A DNA stretch of 64,000 nucleotides from Clytia hemisphaerica (Eukaryota; Cnidaria; Hydrozoa; Leptothecata; Clytiidae): contig CACVBU010000821.1 of the NCBI GenBank assembly GCA_902728285.1, positions 1,647,059 through 1,711,058 of the forward strand, given 5' to 3'. This document shows positions 1 to 12,434 of the stretch, piece after piece. The notes under the pieces were generated by a model. The model searched no databases. It was not told where the DNA came from and was given only the letters and a program-made list of their open reading frames with translations. Made by a program: the position numbers and the translations under genes. Each line of letters begins with the position of its first letter. Position 1 is the stretch's first letter.

Positions 1-587
1 AAAAGTGCGGTCGCAGCGCGCGCAAGTGGAGACCGGCCTTTAGTCTTTTTACGTGCTGCGCCCCAGGGGGGAGGGCACCTAGGCAAAACAGGTGTAGAGT
101 ATGTGCGAGCCATAAGGGTATCCTTTTTCATACCTCAAAAGTCTCTCACAGGGTTACAAATTCATAAGTTAGTCTCTGAAAGGGTCCAAAAATCATGAAA
201 ATCGAAAATTTCCTTCACAAAGCGTCCAAAATTTCCACCAAAATATACTGAAAATTAACCAAAATTTGTGGAAAATCGAGCGAAGTTTTGGGAAAAATCT
301 CTCTAAGGGTCCAAAAAATGTCTCATTTCAGTCCCTCAAAGGGCCGATTTGTAATGTGTTTCAAATAGATCTTTCTCCTCCTCCTTAATATTACGAATAA
401 CTTGACCTTAAATCATCTCCATCGTCTGAATTTAAATTGATACCGTAAAACTTCAAACATTTTGTTATCAAATCAAAAAATATGCTCTGTGTGTCTCAAG
501 TACCGCAATATATGGGCCGAACGTAGAATATACTATTTCTAAAAATAGGTCCATCGCACACGTGTATACTGAGTTTTCAGTTCTACA
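1..587. other. Repeat-rich non-coding start of window
   Basis: No gene seen. Positions about 61-100 resemble the G-run repeat ends found at 24797 and 60906 (a G run followed by a CACCTAGGCAAAA-like stretch). Positions about 130-350 belong to a short-motif repeat family built around AGGGTCCAAAA and TCTCTAAGGGTC, also seen near 25805, 41219 and 41950. Confidence 0.5.
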
Positions 588-890
588 TCAGTTCATAAAA
601 TGCAGATCACTATTTTCTCTTTTATTGACAAGTTTGTAATCTGTGGTATCTGGAGAAGTATTCTGGTTGTATTCTTGATCTTTGACTTTCAGTGAAGACT
701 TCTGACCTATGTCTCCTTCCGAAGAAGACTTATCATTATTATCCTTTGAAAATTTCTGAACATTTCCATCATGAGATGGCTGAAGGAACATGTTTTCTTT
801 AGCAGAAGAATTCTGATTAACAATATATTTAGTAAGCTGGCTTTCTTTGTCTTCATCCTTAAATATTGAGTTTTCGAATATTTCTGAGGC
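588..890 (-). CDS. Possible terminal exon of an unrecognised gene
   Basis: Minus-strand reading frame of about 100 codons, open from a candidate acceptor (CTTAAG before position 890, or CCTCAG a few bases further in) to a TGA at 588-590. The translation is hydrophilic, rich in Ser, Asn, Asp and Lys, with no recognisable domain, membrane segment or signal peptide. No upstream exon was found with confidence and the frame is stopped just before the acceptor, so it would have to be a last exon. It may equally be chance; no function is assigned. Confidence 0.2.
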   Translation of the reverse strand, partial: ASEIFENSIFKDEDKESQLTKYIVNQNSSAKENMFLQPSHDGNVQKFSKDNNDKSSSEGDIGQKSSLKVKDQEYNQNTSPDTTDYKLVNKRENSDLHFMN

Positions 891-1267
891 TTAAGAATGA
901 TATTTTTCATGGAATGCTTTTCCAGCTCTTCATCCTAGCTTTAGTTTTTAACACAAATCTTGTTTGACGGACCTAAAACCTTTCTTCTTAGCCAGCACGT
1001 GAAAGTTCTAATGGGCTAGAGGGAGAACGAAATTATTTTTCTCCGCGCGTTGATAGAAAAAACAGTAACTATTAAAAGGTAAGCTTCAATTCAAATATTT
1101 TTAAAACATACAACAAATGCGCTATATCTTGCGTCCTTTTTTTTCTTGATCGGGAAAAACAACAACAAGATTCTTCTGGCGAGCATCTCCGGTGAAGCAA
1201 AAAAAAACCCTCCGGGGCAATTATTATTATCATATAGAATTTACAGTTTTAGGCTCACGGTGGGCCT

Positions 1268-1735
1268 TTAAACCGGTCTGCTTACAATATCACGATTCGT
1301 TATTTGCCTTGTTATGTTAAAGATTTTCTTGAAGTATAGTTTAGTACGAGGACTGCCTTTAACCTTCCAGACGTTGCGTTTGTCCTTTTCCATATTTGTT
1401 TTCTCCTTTGCTTTTCGGTCCCATTCTTTGACGGTTTCGCGCTCCTTATTCGAAAAATCTTCAGTCATTCTAAAGTCCCACTCACTTAGTTTATGAACCG
1501 ATGCCACGATGTTATATTTTTCTTTTTCATTCTTCAAAATGACTTTTAATAGTCGCCATATTTTCGTTGTGAACATTCCATCTTTTCGTACACCTATTCG
1601 TTCTACAGAGACAATGTTCACTTTCAGTCCCATTTTATTTCTTATAATTTCTTCTACGTAATCTTTGTCTCCCTTTCTTTGTTCTTCTTTGTTTTCATGT
1701 TTATTTTCACCTAAGTTATGAACGATACTTACTTA
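1268..1735 (-). mobile_element. LINE ORF1 fragment, C-terminal part
   Basis: Open minus-strand frame, continuous upstream of the ATG at 1633 to about 1735. The residues have the look of a non-LTR retrotransposon ORF1 protein: a segment around TTKIWRLLKVILKN, then FRMTEDFSNKERETVKEWDRK, then WKVKGSPRTKLYFKK. It is separated from the N-terminal half of an ORF1 (2500-2900) by a reverse-transcriptase tail, which points to a nested insertion. Element family not assigned. Confidence 0.55.
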
Positions 1736-1899
1736 CTTTTGATACTTTTGATGGGTTTTTTGAGTCCCTCAATCATCCAATTTGGAAATCCGAGTACAAA
1801 GTCCAAACATGCGTTTCCCGTAATTTTTGTGTGAAGAGTTAGGTCTATACTGTAAGTTATCAAAAAAAGCAAATAATTATTTTTTTTCTGGCCGGCCGC

Positions 1900-2480
1900 A
1901 TGAAAGCGTTTTGAAATTTGTATCCGAGTGTACCCTTTCCACACTGCCGGGCGAACCATTTCTCTCACACTGTTTGAATCCGCTTTCCTGTAGGGATAAT
2001 AATTCGGGAGCAGTGGTTCGCCCGGCAGTGTGGAAAGAAAAAGGTCAAGTTGTCTTTTAAATTTAATTTTTGTGCAGTTTGTGACATTACGAATGTAGAA
2101 TGGGAGAGAATTGAAAAGCTTAAGTCCTTCTTCAGATAGTGAGCCTCTCCCAATGTTTTTGTAGAATTTACTTCTTTAAGGTTTGGTTTCTGTAGCAGGT
2201 GATACCCCCTTTGTTCTCAGAGTGGTTGAAATTTGGAGAATATTTTTCTAAGATATACCAAGTATACATGAGTTGGTATCTTTTTCTCTACGCCTTTCCA
2301 GACTGTAGAGTTTTTAGTTTCTCCCAATAGTTCAGATTTTGTAAAGAAGATATTCCATTTAGGAATGATTTTTAAGGCTGTTCTAGTCGTTGCATTTGGT
2401 GTCTCTTGGATGGTGACCATAGCTGTGAACAGTAATCAATGTGAGGGAGGACTGCCATAGAGGACTGCCATGTCTTCCAT
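1900..2480 (-). mobile_element. LINE reverse transcriptase C-terminal remnant (5'-truncated copy)
   Basis: Frameshifted minus-strand remains of the end of a CR1/jockey-type reverse transcriptase ORF. In order: HIDYCSQLWSP near 2420, a degraded YWEKLKTL/YTWYILE-like stretch near 2230-2340, then FYIRNVTNCTKIKFKRQLDL and PGEPLLPNYYPYRKADSNS to about 1965. This order is the normal end of such ORFs. Stops and frameshifts show it is dead. It interrupts an ORF1, so it is probably a 5'-truncated copy inserted into an older element. Confidence 0.65.
1935..2037. repeat. Perfect 24-bp inverted repeat at the LINE 3' end
   Basis: Positions 1935-1958 and 2014-2037 are exact reverse complements (24 bp, core CACTGCCGGGCGAACCA), separated by 55 bp. 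The outer arm codes for the expected LSTLPGEPL segment of the reverse transcriptase; the inner arm lies immediately after the usual ADSNSxxxM end of that ORF. This suggests a snap-back copy made at the 3' end. Confidence 0.8.
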
Positions 2481-2499
2481 AAGGTCAGCGATGATGGTG

Positions 2500-2900
2500 C
2501 ACCCCTTGTTGCGTTAATCCAGCGTTCTTCTTCTTTCTCTTTTTTAGGAAAGTTATTGATGGTCACCTCTTGTTTCGTTAATTCATCTTTAGCAATGTCT
2601 GCATACGACATTTGCTTTGTTTCTTTAGCGACGTCCTCTTTGTTAACGAGCTTCTCGATCTTCTTCTCCAGACTATCCAATCTTGCGGTAACAGATTGAA
2701 ATCCTTGTATATCTTTATCTGTTCAGTATTTGTTGCCTTGTCGTTTCTAACTCTTTGTTTTCTTGTTTTGATCTTCTCTCGTAAAATTGGTGTTACTGTA
2801 ACGCATTTGACACATTCAAATCTCTTTCTGCATGCATAATGGACGAATCGTTGGCATTTCCTACACTGCAATACGTCTTTGTCCCGTATTATTGGACCTA
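2500..2900 (-). mobile_element. LINE ORF1 fragment, N-terminal zinc-finger part
   Basis: Minus-strand frame beginning upstream of 2871 with a Cys/His cluster (LQCRKCQRFVHYACRKRFEC, PHD-like spacing), followed by a basic stretch and, in a shifted frame, a helical segment (SLEKKIEKLVNKEDVAKE, then MSYADIAKDELTKQ). A zinc finger, coiled coil and SYADIAKD-like motif are typical of ORF1 proteins of animal non-LTR elements. At least one frameshift lies near 2680. Confidence 0.55.
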
Positions 2901-4761
2901 CCCGGAGGTCCTATAAATTAACTGATGTTCGTCCGTTCGTCCGTTCGTTAGTTACCGTTTTTTCTCGAGATTGGCTCATTAGGTTTTCCTGATTTTTTCC
3001 GTTTTTGCAGATTTTCATCGGACTTTTTCCTTATATTTCGTTGTTTTTTCACACAAAAACATTATTAATATGTCCACGATCAAGCATGGTTCAATTGTCG
3101 ATAAAACTGATCTTTGAAGCCGGAACTTTCTAAAAATCGCCGGAACAGCCTATTTTCGCCGGAAAAACGGTATTTCTTGAATTTCTCGACCTGTATTTTA
3201 TATTTTTTTATGAAATTTTGCACACTGATGTCAAATGACAATACCTAAAAAGTGACAGAGCCCGATTTTCGAGAAACATTTTTTTCCGGAAATATGCCGA
3301 AAAAACCGGTTTTTTGGCATTTTCTCAAGATGTCATCATTAGTTTTTTCTGATTTTTTCGCAATGATCAAAACATGGCTGAGTTTGATTTTCAACAATTT
3401 TTTTTTTCCGGTTGAAAATGCCAGAAATCGCCGTTTTCACAGATTTTGATTTCTATGTTTTTCACACAAAAACATTATTGATAATAATACTCACCATCAA
3501 GCATGATTCAATTGTCAATAAAACTGATTTTTCCGACCAGTACTTTCTATTTATTTTTCACCTACCTACAACCCTTTCCTCTCCCCCCCATCAACCCCAT
3601 CAACAATCAATGATGAATTTATTGCTTTATGCATTTTCGCTAAAACGCTATATTTTCTGACTGATTTTTTTCTCCTTGCATGGCTATCTAACTTTTATCA
3701 TCAGGTAGGTCCATTCAGCATCTAGTTTGTTTTATTTATGAAGCAATTTTCGTCTGTGCAGGGTCCATTTTTTTGTTGAATTTCGTTGTTGGATTTTTCA
3801 TCGGAATTCGCCATTTTGTTGCATTCGCAGGAGCTCAACCGTACATTTTTAACCTGACGTTAAATGATCGAATCAATTTTGCTCCATTGTCCTAGGGACA
3901 AAAATATAAGACACACAAAATGTTATTAAAAGTGTTGTCGATTTCACTTTTATTGTGAAAGAAGAATGGGGTGGAGACACGAGAAAGCGTTTCAGGTTGG
4001 TGGTATGAAGCATGTTGCATTGCACCAACGCGGAAAAAAAATTCTCGTGTCCCCAAGCCTTAATACACTCTAAATAACAGAAATTGATGTAAAATATTTT
4101 AGAGTAAAATTTAAAAGTTGATATTTTACCTTTTGTACATAGATATACACTTTTTGAGGATCGGGAAGATGAGAGGGTATTTATTATCTTATTGGTTTAT
4201 TGAAGTAATTATCAAAGTATTTCTTATCTCTTCAAAGAAAAACAAGCATTTGTTAATTTTACCTGATTTTTTTTTCAGGGTACATGATAAATTTCCAGTA
4301 CAAAACATACCGCTTATGACACAACGGTGACAATTTTTTTTCCTCTAAAATCAGAGAAATATGTTTTGAATAAAATTAAACCTGTCTTTTTGGTTTTGAG
4401 TTTTGCTCGGCTGTCATTCTCTTGGGAGATTTCTTCGATAACTTATCTCATTGAAGAAGCTGTGAAAACGAAAGTTTCAAAAAAATCTAACAAAAGTATA
4501 TTTAATCAAAGACAGGGCAGTGAAACAGAGTTAGTTCTATGTTTTTCTTCGTTAAATCAATGATCTGTAGGAAAAATACTTAGGGCTAAATGAAACGCTG
4601 CTTCAAAGGAACTAAATGATGTAACTTTGACATAAGTAAGTAAGAATTAGTTTTATAAGAAAATAAAAGGACTGAAAGACTCGAAATTCACACTAAAGTA
4701 CCAGATTCGTTGTTTTAAATTGGTTCTGACACGACTTTTACTGGACAACAGAAAAAAAGTA
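2900..4761. other. Intergenic, with a diverged direct repeat
   Basis: No gene seen. A GTTCGTCC microsatellite lies near 2926-2955. A unit at about 2970-3130 recurs diverged at about 3330-3550; shared landmarks are TTTTTCACACAAAAACATTA and CAATTGTCRATAAAACTGAT. The last 200 bases before 4762 are probably promoter and 5' UTR of BCCT copy A, but no TATA box or transcription start is assigned. Confidence 0.5.
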
Positions 4762-7700
4762 ATGTCGAACAGAGTTGACGTCGAGATGGATGAGGAACAA
4801 CAGAAAAGACTGGAGAAAATCAAGTCCAGGGACATTGAGCAATTGGCCATAGATCAAATGAACAGGTAGGTTTAAAGGTCGGGGTTGAAGATCTTGGAAA
4901 ATTTCGTCATCTTGAACATTCTCTACACTTTTCTCCTGCGAAAAAATTTCAAATTTGTTACTTCTTTGCAGACTAATCTTGGAACGATTGAGAATGTTAA
5001 TCTATCAAGACACCCCCGTGTCACAGACCCGCTGGGACCCCATCCCCACTGGAAAATTTGGCTAAAATTTCGTCCCCGGTGGAAAAAAACCCTGTAATTT
5101 CAGCCCCACTGGGAATTCGACTTTGATTTCATCCCCATTCGAGATCAAATGTTTAAAAATTGCACTCCAAAACCATTCCCACATGATATTTTAACCTTGG
5201 AACAATAAAATTTCTATCCCCATTGAGATTTCAATACGAATTTTTATCCCCACTGAGGAAAAAGTTTCACCGGTGCTGTGAGACAGGGGTGTATCAAGAG
5301 GGGCAATCCCTAATTTTAAAGTATTTATAAGCATACACGTTTTTTTTTTTAAGAAACACACTTTTAAGAAACACGAGGCTCAGAATGCCTAAAAACTAAG
5401 AAACATCTAAGAAACATGCTGAGGCTGAGAATGAGAAAAAAACAATTTCTAATTCGTTTTTTTTAAAGAACCTTCAAATCCAGCCTTTCATGAGGCTGAT
5501 TATGTCAAAAAGTAAGAAACATGTAAGAAACATTTAAGGCTCAAAAGGCTGATTTCTTAAGAAACATTGAGGCTGCTTGGTAAAACTAGTTTCTTAAAAA
5601 AAAAAAAACTCTCTCCTTCAGCATCACGCATAATAATTATATCCATTTTACGTTCTCCTTTACAGATGTCATCATGTCAGTTTCAAACTCGGCCCGTTTT
5701 CGTTTTATTTCAACCCTGTAACGACTTTTTTGTCGGCAGCAATTATTTGGCTTTTCGTCATTTTGGTTGTGGTCTTTCCATCTGAAGCTGACGATCTTAT
5801 GGCAGATGTCAAAGATTGGATCACCGACAAATGGACATGGCTTTACGTTGGAACCCAAGATGTTTGGGCCTTTTTTATTATTGCACTTTATTTCTCCAAA
5901 TATTCAAACATGCGGCTGGGTAAGTGAAATCGAGAATCTATTGACTCTCTTATTTGATATTCAGGGAAAACATTTTTCTTCAAGTTATAGAAATATTCAG
6001 ATTATAGAGTATTTTATACGATATTCCAGATGAGGGCACCAATGTTTTAGTTCAAGCTACAGAAAAGTTCGAATAATAGCTACCGGACTACAGATGAAAA
6101 AAGTTACTTGTACACAGATATTACTTAACATTTTTGGAAGGAATCCGTCAGCTGAATTTCATTTCTTAAAAAAATTCTGTGGTACTAAAAAGTGTAATTA
6201 ATTAACCTCTTTTCAGAACTTATTGAATTCAGAATTAAGAAGATATGATGAAACACTGCTATCATTTCTTCAGGTAAAGATGATGAAAAGCCGGAATTCA
6301 GCGATGGTGCTTACTTCATGATGTTATTCTCCACTGGCATTTCTATCGGCCTCTTCTATTATGGCGTCGCTGAGCCAGTGTCGCACTACAGAACCAAAGA
6401 AAAATATGGAAACAGATACCAGAATAGGTAAGTAAAATAAACTTTGATGTGGGTTACAGGGCATATCCAGTACATCTAATAGTAATAATCGCTCAATTGA
6501 ATTCAGTTGAATTCGATCAAATCTTTTCTACATATAAGTCCTTAGGCTTAAAATACTCCCACATTTACTACGATGAGAAATAGCTTCCACGCTCACATTA
6601 GAAATAAAACACATTCCATATTTATTGCATTGAACAATCTTGGTTTTAACATTAGGTGTATTTAATTGCTACTTTATAATAACTACGATATTTTAATTCT
6701 ACTAATGAAGATACTCCGATAATCAAGCAGCTCAAGACGCTATCAATTTGACGTATTTTCATTGGGGGATTCACGGTTGGATTGTGTATGTAATCATTGG
6801 CTTGCTGCTCGGATTCTTGAGTTACCGAAGAGGATTGCCGTTGACAATGAGGACCTGCTTTTATCCGATTCTCGGAGATCTCATTTATGGATTGATTGGA
6901 GATATGATTGATACTCTGTGTATCATTTGTACACTGTTTGGTGTCTGCACCAGTCTTGGGTTGGGAGTCATGCAATTGAACAATGGAATTCATCGAATCA
7001 ATAGCGATATTGCTGAAAGTACCGACAACCAAATTATCATCATTTGGTGTGTCACAGCATTGGCTACCATTTCTGTTATTAGTGGTTTGAAAGTCGGAAT
7101 TCGAAGATTGTCAGAAATTTGTTTCGGAATCGGTAAGATTGATAGAATAGACCTTTTCGGAGTTGTTGATTTTTCTAAAAAAGCGATGCATTGTGGGATT
7201 GTTTCGGGGGTATTACAATAGAATTTCCTCGAGGAATTTCTTACTCTGTACCAGAGTGTATTCACTTTCAAATGTGAATTCCCATGCGATTTCAAGTGAC
7301 AATTAGACACTGGTCTGTGTTGGTTAGCAACGATTACATCAAAATATTGTTTTAAAATGATCGACCAGGCGACCATTCTTCAAATAGACGTTTTGAAATG
7401 ACTGCTAAATTGACTGGATTTTCAGCAGCCTTTTTGTAGATTTTTACTGGTTCTTTACCGGTACTTAAAAGACGTGGGTACTTAAAATCGGTTAGGGTGT
7501 ACACATTGGAACAAGTGGAAATTCTCTATTTGTCGATGGACGTCCTTCATCTAACAGGGTTTTATAACCATTTCTTCTTCGACTCTGAGTTGTAGTCCCT
7601 CCTTACCAGGCTTCTACAATCGGTGCCGAAATATATTGGCATTTTTGGGTATTTTAACGTTTTTCAAAATTTAAAGATCGGGCGAGAATTACAGTTTCAG

Positions 7701-10576
7701 TACTTCCACTTTGTTTCATTGGATTTTTCGATTTGGGAGGGTTAAGTGGCTTCCAGGCTACATTCTCAGCCTTATTGGAGCATTTAAACTTTTAGATCCT
7801 GAGATCCTTAAGTGTTAAAACTCAGAGTTAAAACTCTACTTTCCAACCGTACTTTGAAGCACTTAAAAATCATTTGTGGTTTTCAAATTCCCCTTTTGTG
7901 TGAAATATTACGGTGGGGATTGTAGTAAACATTGTACTGTTTTGCTTTCAGGTTGTTTCATCATGTTTTTCATCTTCTTTTCATCTGATACTTGGTACCT
8001 TTTAAATGTTTTCGTTCAATCGATTGGTTATTACTTGCAATGGATCATCCAGTTAGGATTTCACACGGAAGCTTTTGCACAAGAAGGAAATGCGCCTGAT
8101 GGCAAAGAAAACCCATCTTGGATCGACAGCTGGACCATCTTTTACTGTGAGTATTTACGTTTTATAAAATCAGACGAATGAAAAATTTCTACAAGAAATC
8201 ATTTTCTCTTTAGTCCAGAATATTTGAAAATCGCTGTCGTCTTTCTTCAAAATCCATTGAAACATACGATATTTTACATTTCTATATCCATATTATCCTA
8301 AAATTACTTAAAATCATATTTGTTGTAAATTTCAGGGGGTTGGTGGATCAGTTGGTCACCGTTTGTTGGAATGTTTATCGCAAAAATCAGTCGTGGAAGA
8401 ACTATCAAAGATTTTATCATTTACACTTTGACATTGCCTTCCCTGTACTCTTTCCTTTGGATGGCTATCTTTGGCGGTGTTGGAATTCAAATGCAGAACA
8501 CTGCTGAGAAAGCTGGAATTACATGCCAAATGTACAATATGACTGTAAACAACACAGCAAAGTAAGTGATAAAAAAGATTGCATACAATTAAGTCTCTAA
8601 ACTTCAAAAGTTCCTGGGCTAAGACATGAAGGTAATAAAGATATAGATGGAGAGAAAACGTCTCGGTAGTGATCTAAATGGTCCTTGAAATCTTTTATAA
8701 ATCTATTCAAAGCGGCTTTTCTTTGATGTACCATCATTGGAAACAAAAAACATCAATTTATAACTTTATAAGAACAAAAAAGAGACTGTTTGGTTGATTT
8801 TGAAAAACTTAATTTTGCCGAAAATCCTTGTTAAAATGCGATTCGAAATAGTTTCAACTGATGTGAGACTAAAAGAGTATATTAATTTCATAAGGACATT
8901 TTTTTGGGCTGGCATTTTGTTAACATTGAGAGTTGCATCACATTATCATTGAAAGTTTCTTATCTTAAAATCTTCACGTCTAAGTGGGCAGCGGTTTTCA
9001 TACTCTGACAAAATGATCGATACAAGGTTCCTAATCGTAACACGTAATTCTTTTTTAAAATCTATCGATGGCTTTATGGGCAGCTTCCCCTAGAAGTTTG
9101 GAGTATTGTGCTTATTATGTGAAGTTTCTTTCAATTTTTCATGACAAGGCTATTTATTATATTTCAACATACATGTCTTTTCATTCATCTTAAATATTCC
9201 CACAACTATACCGAAAATTAATTATCTTATTCCCAAAGCAACCAAAAAGCTGTTTGCTTCCGATGATAAATCAGAATAGAACAAAAGGCATTGACTCTCC
9301 ATCTATCTTTATTACTTTCATGGTTTTAGTTAAATTTCTTCATAAGTCTAAAAACGAAAGGAACAGCTATAAGCACGTTCTATTCTAAAATGAGAATAGA
9401 GAAGGTGTCACCCAAAATTCATTACTTAAGCATGTCAAAGTGAGGTGGGTTGATAGTTATGAGAGTTCTAAGTCGTTAGTTCCGGAATTCAGGATAAAAA
9501 TAGTCTGGTTTCAATGCCGATTCGTTTGCTTTTAAGCCAATTTGCCATAATTTGAGAATGAACTCCCTGCTCATTACAGAGATTTCAACGTATAAATATA
9601 TCATTAACCCCCCTCCCATCCACAGAAAGTATGGGAATAATTAGGGAGTTTCATTTACCAATTTAGATACTCGAATCGTTGGGATGAAGTATACGCCATG
9701 TATGGGACAACTATGTTGAGTTGTCGTGGTACAACTGAAATGTGGTTCGATGTGATGATGTCACACAAAGATCTCGGAATGATGATGTCTGTTTTGTCTC
9801 TCATTGCTATCATCTTATATTTCGTGACAAGTTCTGATTCTGGCTCTCTTGTCATTGACTGCTTGTCTGCTAATGGAAACCCCGAACCACCTGTATTGCA
9901 AAGGATCTTTTGGGCTTTTACTGAGGGAGCTACAGCAACAGCTCTATTGAAAGCTGGAGGACAAAAGTCGTTGTCTGCTCTCCAAACTGTCTCTGTGTCT
10001 GTCGGCCTACCGTTTACATTTTGTTTGAATTGGACATGTGTTGCAATGTGGAGAGCTGTTCGTGAGGAGTATGGTGAAATTGACGAACAAGAAGGGAGAT
10101 GGTATCGAAGTATGTGGTCTATCAGCACTAAAGTTTTTGTCCAGATCCCTCTTGACACCCTTGCACCCTGGTATCGACTGGCTAAGTTAAGATTGAAGCT
10201 TAACAAGCAAGATTCGAATGGTGGTATGTTCATTTTGTACGCAATCCAATTTGGGTTACCATTTTATTTGTGGATTATTTTGATGATTGTGGAAGTTGGT
10301 GTGGAGCAAATCTCATATGTTGCATGGGCCTGTTTGATGGCTTTTTTCGCTTTCTCAAGTGGTGTACGTGGTGAAATCAGAGAGCAATTTGATATCGAAG
10401 GAAACATGATTGAAGATCTTTTCACAATGGTGTTGGTGTATCCTTTGGGTTTATCTCAGCAAAATGATCAATTGGAATTTGGTGAAACGAACAACGAGAA
10501 GAAAGAAAATGGCATCGAAATGGGAGGAATGAAGGGCGCTTACACTAATACTCCAACAGTGGCTCAAAAAGTTTGA
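4762..10576 (+). CDS. BCCT-family (betaine/carnitine/choline) transporter, copy A
   Basis: Seven exons, all GT-AG and frame-consistent: 4762-4865, 5666-5919, 6274-6427, 6711-7132, 7952-8146, 8336-8561, 9667-10576; 754 aa. A secondary carrier in the plasma membrane, probably taking up a trimethylammonium osmolyte with Na+. Evidence for the family: [11 protein letters not shown] after TM3; [11 protein letters not shown] in TM4, giving the W-x4-W-x2-Y aromatic cage at residues 189, 194 and 197; the BCCT signature [21 protein letters not shown] starting at 377; and [11 protein letters not shown] in TM10. The glycine-rich Na+ motif reads GISIG (141-145), with Ser for the usual central Gly. Two further hydrophobic helices (about 640-663 and 668-684) follow the normal twelve. 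The start is the first ATG of an exon whose length and phase match copy B. Substrate is inferred. Confidence 0.93.
5011..5291 (+). mobile_element. hAT-like MITE (CACCCCYKTCTCACAG family) in BCCT-A intron 1
   Basis: Ends CACCCCCGTGTCACAGACC and, reverse-complemented, CACCCCTGTCTCACAGCACC. It is flanked by an exact 8-bp target duplication TATCAAGA (5003-5010 and 5292-5299). The internal sequence is non-coding, with many CCCCAYTGG motifs. Eight-base duplications suggest mobilisation by a hAT-type transposase. Confidence 0.85.
5336..5610. mobile_element. TA-flanked MITE of the CACGTTTTTT family, degraded
   Basis: Begins TACACGTTTTTTTTTTTTAA and contains repeated AAGAAAC(A)...GAGGCT units like those at 11.9-12.4 kb. 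The right end (TTTCTTAAAAAAAAAAAA near 5600) is degenerate. It lies in intron 1 of BCCT copy A, just before exon 2. Confidence 0.5.
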
Positions 10577-10617
10577 CCTACCTATACGTATGTAATTTAT
10601 GTGTAAAGCGATTTGAA

Positions 10618-10623
10618 AATAAA
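10618..10623 (+). promoter_or_regulatory. Polyadenylation signal of BCCT copy A
   Basis: AATAAA 42 bases after the stop codon of copy A, in an AT-rich context. Confidence 0.6.
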
Positions 10624-10898
10624 TGGGATGGAGATCTTATTTTTACTACATCAATCTTTGATATAAATGATAAGATAAACTAGACATTATATACAAGATT
10701 ACTACCTCTTTGAGACATTATGATTGATCTTTTTTGATGGATGAAAATTATTACAATTTTAAATGTTTTATATAGGGGCTTAAATGCTTATCATTTTAAT
10801 ATGACTCGCTTTTAATGTATTTAAATTACTTTATTTTTAACTGATCTATTTTTTAATATATTTTAAGCTGCATGTAAAGGCACTTGATCGGACTACTA

Positions 10899-11180
10899 TA
10901 CTCCTGTCTTACAGCCCCAGTGGAACCTTTTTTGCAGTGGGGATAAAAATCCCTATCGAAATCCCTATTGGGATAGAAATTTTATTGCTCTAAGGTTAAA
11001 AAATCCAGTGGGGGATGGTTTTTGAGTGCAATCTTTAGACATTGAATTTCGAGTGGGATGAAATCAAAGTCAACTTCCCAGTGAGGCTGAAATTCAAGGG
11101 TATTTCCCCACCGGGGGACGAAAGTTTTGCTTAATTTTCCAGTGGGGCTGGGATCCCAGAGGGTCTGTGACACAGATGTG
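10899..11180 (-). mobile_element. hAT-like MITE, inverted relative to the copy at 5011
   Basis: Same internal sequence as 5011-5291 in opposite orientation, so one copy sits in intron 1 and another just downstream of BCCT copy A. Flanks share ACTACT inside an 8-base register (10891-10898 and 11181-11188). Confidence 0.75.
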
Positions 11181-11199
11181 TACTACTGATCGCTTTAAA

Positions 11200-11467
11200 C
11201 ACCCCCTTCTCACAGATCTGGTAGGATTTTTTCAGCCAGTGGCGATAAAAATAACTGACTGAAATTCGGAAGGGCGGATTCGTATTCCCATTTTTTTGGC
11301 TGGGGATTTCAATTCTTTTGTTTTCAAGTCAGAAAGTTCTGTGGGGATGGGAAAAATAACATACTATTTTGCAGTGAGGATTGGTTTATTTGATTATTTT
11401 CAGTGGGGACAAAAATTGAGATCTTTTCAGTGAGAAGGGGTCTCAGCAGGTCAATGAGAAGGGGGTG
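11200..11467. mobile_element. hAT-like MITE
   Basis: Ends CACCCCCTTCTCAC and its inverse GAGAAGGGGGTG. Flanks GCTTTAAA and TCTTTAAG share CTTTAA, an aged 8-bp duplication. It abuts the copy at 10899-11180. Confidence 0.75.
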
Positions 11468-11796
11468 TCTTTAAGTGGAAAATATAGATAGGGCACTACA
11501 GTCTATAGACATACTTACATCCCTGTGTCAGGCCCGTAAGAACCTCTTACCCACCGGAAAAAAATGATCCAAAATTCCATCCCCGAGTATGTGAAAAATT
11601 AATTCCATCCATTTATCCTTAATTTCATTCAAGCTGAGACATTCGTCTGTTTTCATCACTGTCCATGAAAAGAAATTTTAATGTACTTGAGGTTAGCTGA
11701 TGATTTTATTAAATGCTACTTTTGTTATAATTATGTTTTAAAAAATTATAAAGATTCAAAGAGGATCATCTCTTGCAAATATCCAAAGCAATATTC

Positions 11797-12434
11797 TATC
11801 TATATCATGAACGATTTTATTCAAGGCTTGTATGTTGTAAAGAGACTTGCAGGTCATGTTAGGGGGAATCGTAGACCTTTATAGATATATTCCTATTTTT
11901 TTTTAAGAACAAACTATATAAGAACATAAGGCTTCGATGGCTAAAATGTTAAGAACAAGTTAAGAACATCTTAAGGCTTTTTTGACCCTTAAACACCTAT
12001 TTTCTTAGGAAGTTGGGCAAAAATACTCTCAAAAATGGTGAAAATAAAAGCATTTTAAGAACATTTTTAGGCTTAGGCTATCTACCTATATCATGAACTA
12101 TTTTATTCAAGGCTTGTATGTTGTAAAGAGACTTGCAGGTCATAACTAGGGGGAATCGTAGACCTTTATAGATATATTCTTATACATGTTTTTTTATAAG
12201 AACAAACTATATAAGAACATAAAGGCTTCGATGTTTAAAATGTTAAGAACAAGTTAAGAACATCTTTAGGCTTTTTGGACCCTTAAACACCTATTTTCTT
12301 AGGAAGTTGGGCAAAAATACTCTCAAAAATGGTGAAAATAAGAGCATGTTAAGAACATTTTTAGGCTTTAAGCTCAAAAAGTTAAGAACATCTGAATGTT
12401 TCAAAAACTTTGGATGTTCTTATAAAAAAACGTG
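11797..12434. mobile_element. CACGTTTTTT-family element with an internal ~290-bp tandem duplication
   Basis: Two near-identical units follow each other (about 11797-12078 and 12079-12375); each holds ATTCAAGGCTTGTATGTTGT, GGGGGAATCGTAGACC and TTAGGAAGTTGGGCAAAAA. The 3' terminus TTATAAAAAAACGTGTA is the family inverted-repeat end. Confidence 0.6.

Noticed and set aside
6652..7376. Overlapping minus-strand open frames across BCCT exon 4
   Set aside because: Shadows of the highly constrained exon; they recur in copy B for the same reason.
9655..10233. 192-codon minus-strand open frame
   Set aside because: Complement of BCCT copy A exon 7; no independent evidence.
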